Under the pieces are notes generated by a model. The model saw only the letters and a list, made by a program, of their open reading frames with translations. It ran no database searches and was not told the DNA's origin. Position numbers and translations under genes: made by a program. Source: Deltaproteobacteria bacterium (GTDB taxonomy: Bacteria; Desulfobacterota; Syntrophia; Syntrophales; UBA2185). Taken from it: a stretch of DNA of 7,340 nt. Positions 6,278 to 7,340 of this stretch are shown here, one piece after another. Location of the stretch: positions 1 to 7,340 of the forward strand of contig JAPLJQ010000543.1 in the NCBI GenBank assembly GCA_026388495.1, written 5' to 3'. Position 1 is the first letter of the stretch; every line of letters begins with the position of its first letter.

Positions 6278-6982
6278 ATGGCATTGATTGTTGCGGATAA
6301 CATCCATAAGGATTATCAGGTGGGGGACGTGGTCGTTAACGCCCTTAAGGACATAGGGTTCGAAATCGAACCGGCATCCTTTGTCTCCTTCGTCGGTCCC
6401 TCGGGAAGCGGTAAGACAACCCTTTTGAATCTGATCGGGTGTCTCGATAAACCCTCATCGGGGACACTGATGGTGGCGGATACGGACATCGCCCGGCTGG
6501 ACCGGAAGGAAAGCGCTGCCTTTCGTGGACGTCATCTCGGCTTCATCTTTCAGGATTTCAACCTGATTCCCGTGCTGACAGTTTATGAGAACATCGAATA
6601 CCCCCTGCTGATGGTCCAGAACGGTCCCCCGGCAGATCGAAAAGGGCGGATCGAACGGCTTCTGGCGGCGGTCGGCATGACTGATCAGAAGGATAAATAT
6701 CCTGACCAGATTTCCGGCGGCCAGAAGCAGCGGGTCGCCATTGCGAGGGCCCTGGTGACAAACCCGGAGCTGGTCCTGGCCGACGAACCGACGGCCAACC
6801 TCGATTCCCAAACGGCCTACGCCGTCATTAACCTCATGAAGCGGATGCGGGACGAGCTCTCGACCACTTTTATCTTCTCCACCCACGACCAGAAGATCGT
6901 CGGTGAGGCGGAGGTCATCTTCCGCCTGGAGGATGGGCGCCTGGCCGCAAAAGAAACGAAAGGAGGCGCGAGCCATGGGTAA
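6278..6982 (+). CDS. ABC transporter ATP-binding protein, LolD/MacB-type
   Basis: This 234-residue ATPase has all nucleotide-binding elements: Walker A GPSGSGKTT (40-48), Q-loop Gln92 in FQDFNLIPVLTVYENIE, signature ISGGQ (145-149) before KQRVAIARAL, Walker B LVLADEP (165-171) with catalytic Glu170, D-loop ANLD (173-176) and H-loop His203 in STHDQ. The sequence FQ.FNL.P.LT..EN and its length place it in the LolD/MacB/FtsE-like group, whose ATPases drive FtsX-fold permeases that move lipoproteins, peptides or macrolides from the inner membrane or periplasm instead of pumping solutes across it. The partner permease starts inside its last codons (8-base overlap), so the two are translated together. 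AAAGGA at 6262-6267 is spaced 10 bases from the ATG. The cargo cannot be read from the ATPase; because of the lipoprotein protease upstream, envelope lipoprotein or peptide traffic is a reasonable inference. Confidence 0.93.
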   Translation: MALIVADNIHKDYQVGDVVVNALKDIGFEIEPASFVSFVGPSGSGKTTLLNLIGCLDKPSSGTLMVADTDIARLDRKESAAFRGRHLGFIFQDFNLIPVLTVYENIEYPLLMVQNGPPADRKGRIERLLAAVGMTDQKDKYPDQISGGQKQRVAIARALVTNPELVLADEPTANLDSQTAYAVINLMKRMRDELSTTFIFSTHDQKIVGEAEVIFRLEDGRLAAKETKGGASHG

Positions 6983-7340
6983 CCTCTTTAAAATCGCTGT
7001 GCGCAATCTTCTGAGGTACAAACGTCGGACCCTGCTGACCGCCTCGCTGATCACCATCGGCGTCGTCTTCGTCCTGGTTTTCACCTCCGTCACCGGGTCC
7101 TTCAAGGCCATGATGATCGGCCAGATTACCGATTCCATGCTGGGACACGTCCAGGTCCACAAGAAGGGTTACGTCGCCTCCATCGACAATCTGCCTCTGA
7201 ATTTGAATATCAAACCGAAAGCGTATCAGAAGATCACGGACATTCTCGGCTCGGCGTCGGAGATCGAGGCCTTCTCGCCCCGTCTCAAATTCGGCGGCAT
7301 GTTCAGCAACTTTATGGAAACGACGAATATCCGCCTGAAC
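6975..7340 (+). CDS. ABC transporter permease, FtsX/LolC/E-like, N-terminal part (3' truncated)
   Basis: The first 122 codons are present and the frame stays open to the window edge. The start is supported by AGGAGG at 6961-6966, 8 bases before ATG 6975. The N-terminus fits MacB/LolC/E-type permeases: a cytoplasmic basic segment (FKIAVRNLLRYKRRT, residues 5-19), a first membrane helix (about 20-42), then the start of a large periplasmic domain from about residue 45, with GHVQVHKKGY at about 57-66. This segment is typical of LolE-like permeases that carry a periplasmic domain between the first and second helices. The remaining three helices are beyond the window. It forms the membrane part of the ABC system whose ATPase gene overlaps by 8 bases. 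Substrate unknown; lipoprotein or lipid handling is suggested only by family. Confidence 0.9.
   Translation, partial: MGNLFKIAVRNLLRYKRRTLLTASLITIGVVFVLVFTSVTGSFKAMMIGQITDSMLGHVQVHKKGYVASIDNLPLNLNIKPKAYQKITDILGSASEIEAFSPRLKFGGMFSNFMETTNIRLN

Overview
The window reads as chromosomal DNA from a Gram-negative, probably anaerobic bacterium. Two secreted M16 peptidases, a predicted lipoprotein protease and a Lol/MacB-type ABC system imply a two-membrane envelope. An FmdE-like protein next to a TauE/SafE-type exporter is a combination I associate with Desulfobacterota (the former Deltaproteobacteria, e.g. Syntrophus relatives), but this taxonomic guess is an inference from gene content only. All genes are on the + strand, gaps are short, base composition is moderately GC-rich, and no gene is visibly broken. 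The first and last genes are cut by the window edges.

Layout. (1) Positions 1-1717 form a tight three-gene run: the C-terminal end of a cation diffusion facilitator (CDF) metal exporter, a TauE/SafE-family (DUF81) membrane transporter, and a soluble FmdE-like protein with a C-terminal four-cysteine zinc ribbon. The gaps are 16 and 21 bases, so co-transcription is likely. The theme looks like metal and/or sulfur-anion handling, with unknown substrates. (2) Positions 1775-4548 hold two consecutive secreted M16B peptidase genes. The first has the complete zinc site (HxxEH plus a distal Glu) but lacks the Arg/Tyr pair. The second has lost the zinc site but keeps Arg/Tyr. They look like the two halves of one heteromeric peptidase. 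(3) Positions 4549-4631 are a short intergenic gap with a 14-bp-arm inverted repeat resembling a REP-type palindrome. (4) Positions 4632-7340 form another tight run: a small exported protein with a probable OB-like beta domain, a trypsin-like lipoprotein protease overlapping it by ATGA, an ABC ATPase of the LolD/MacB type, and the start of its FtsX/LolC/E-like permease, which overlaps the ATPase gene by 8 bases.

No RNA gene, CRISPR array, insertion sequence or clear intrinsic terminator is visible, and no stretch over 300 bases lacks a gene. The points most worth a second look are the split active site of the M16 pair, the REP-like palindrome, an exact 22-bp palindrome inside the first M16 gene, and the linkage of an unusual lipoprotein protease to an ABC export system. 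I see no clear evidence of a wholly new system.
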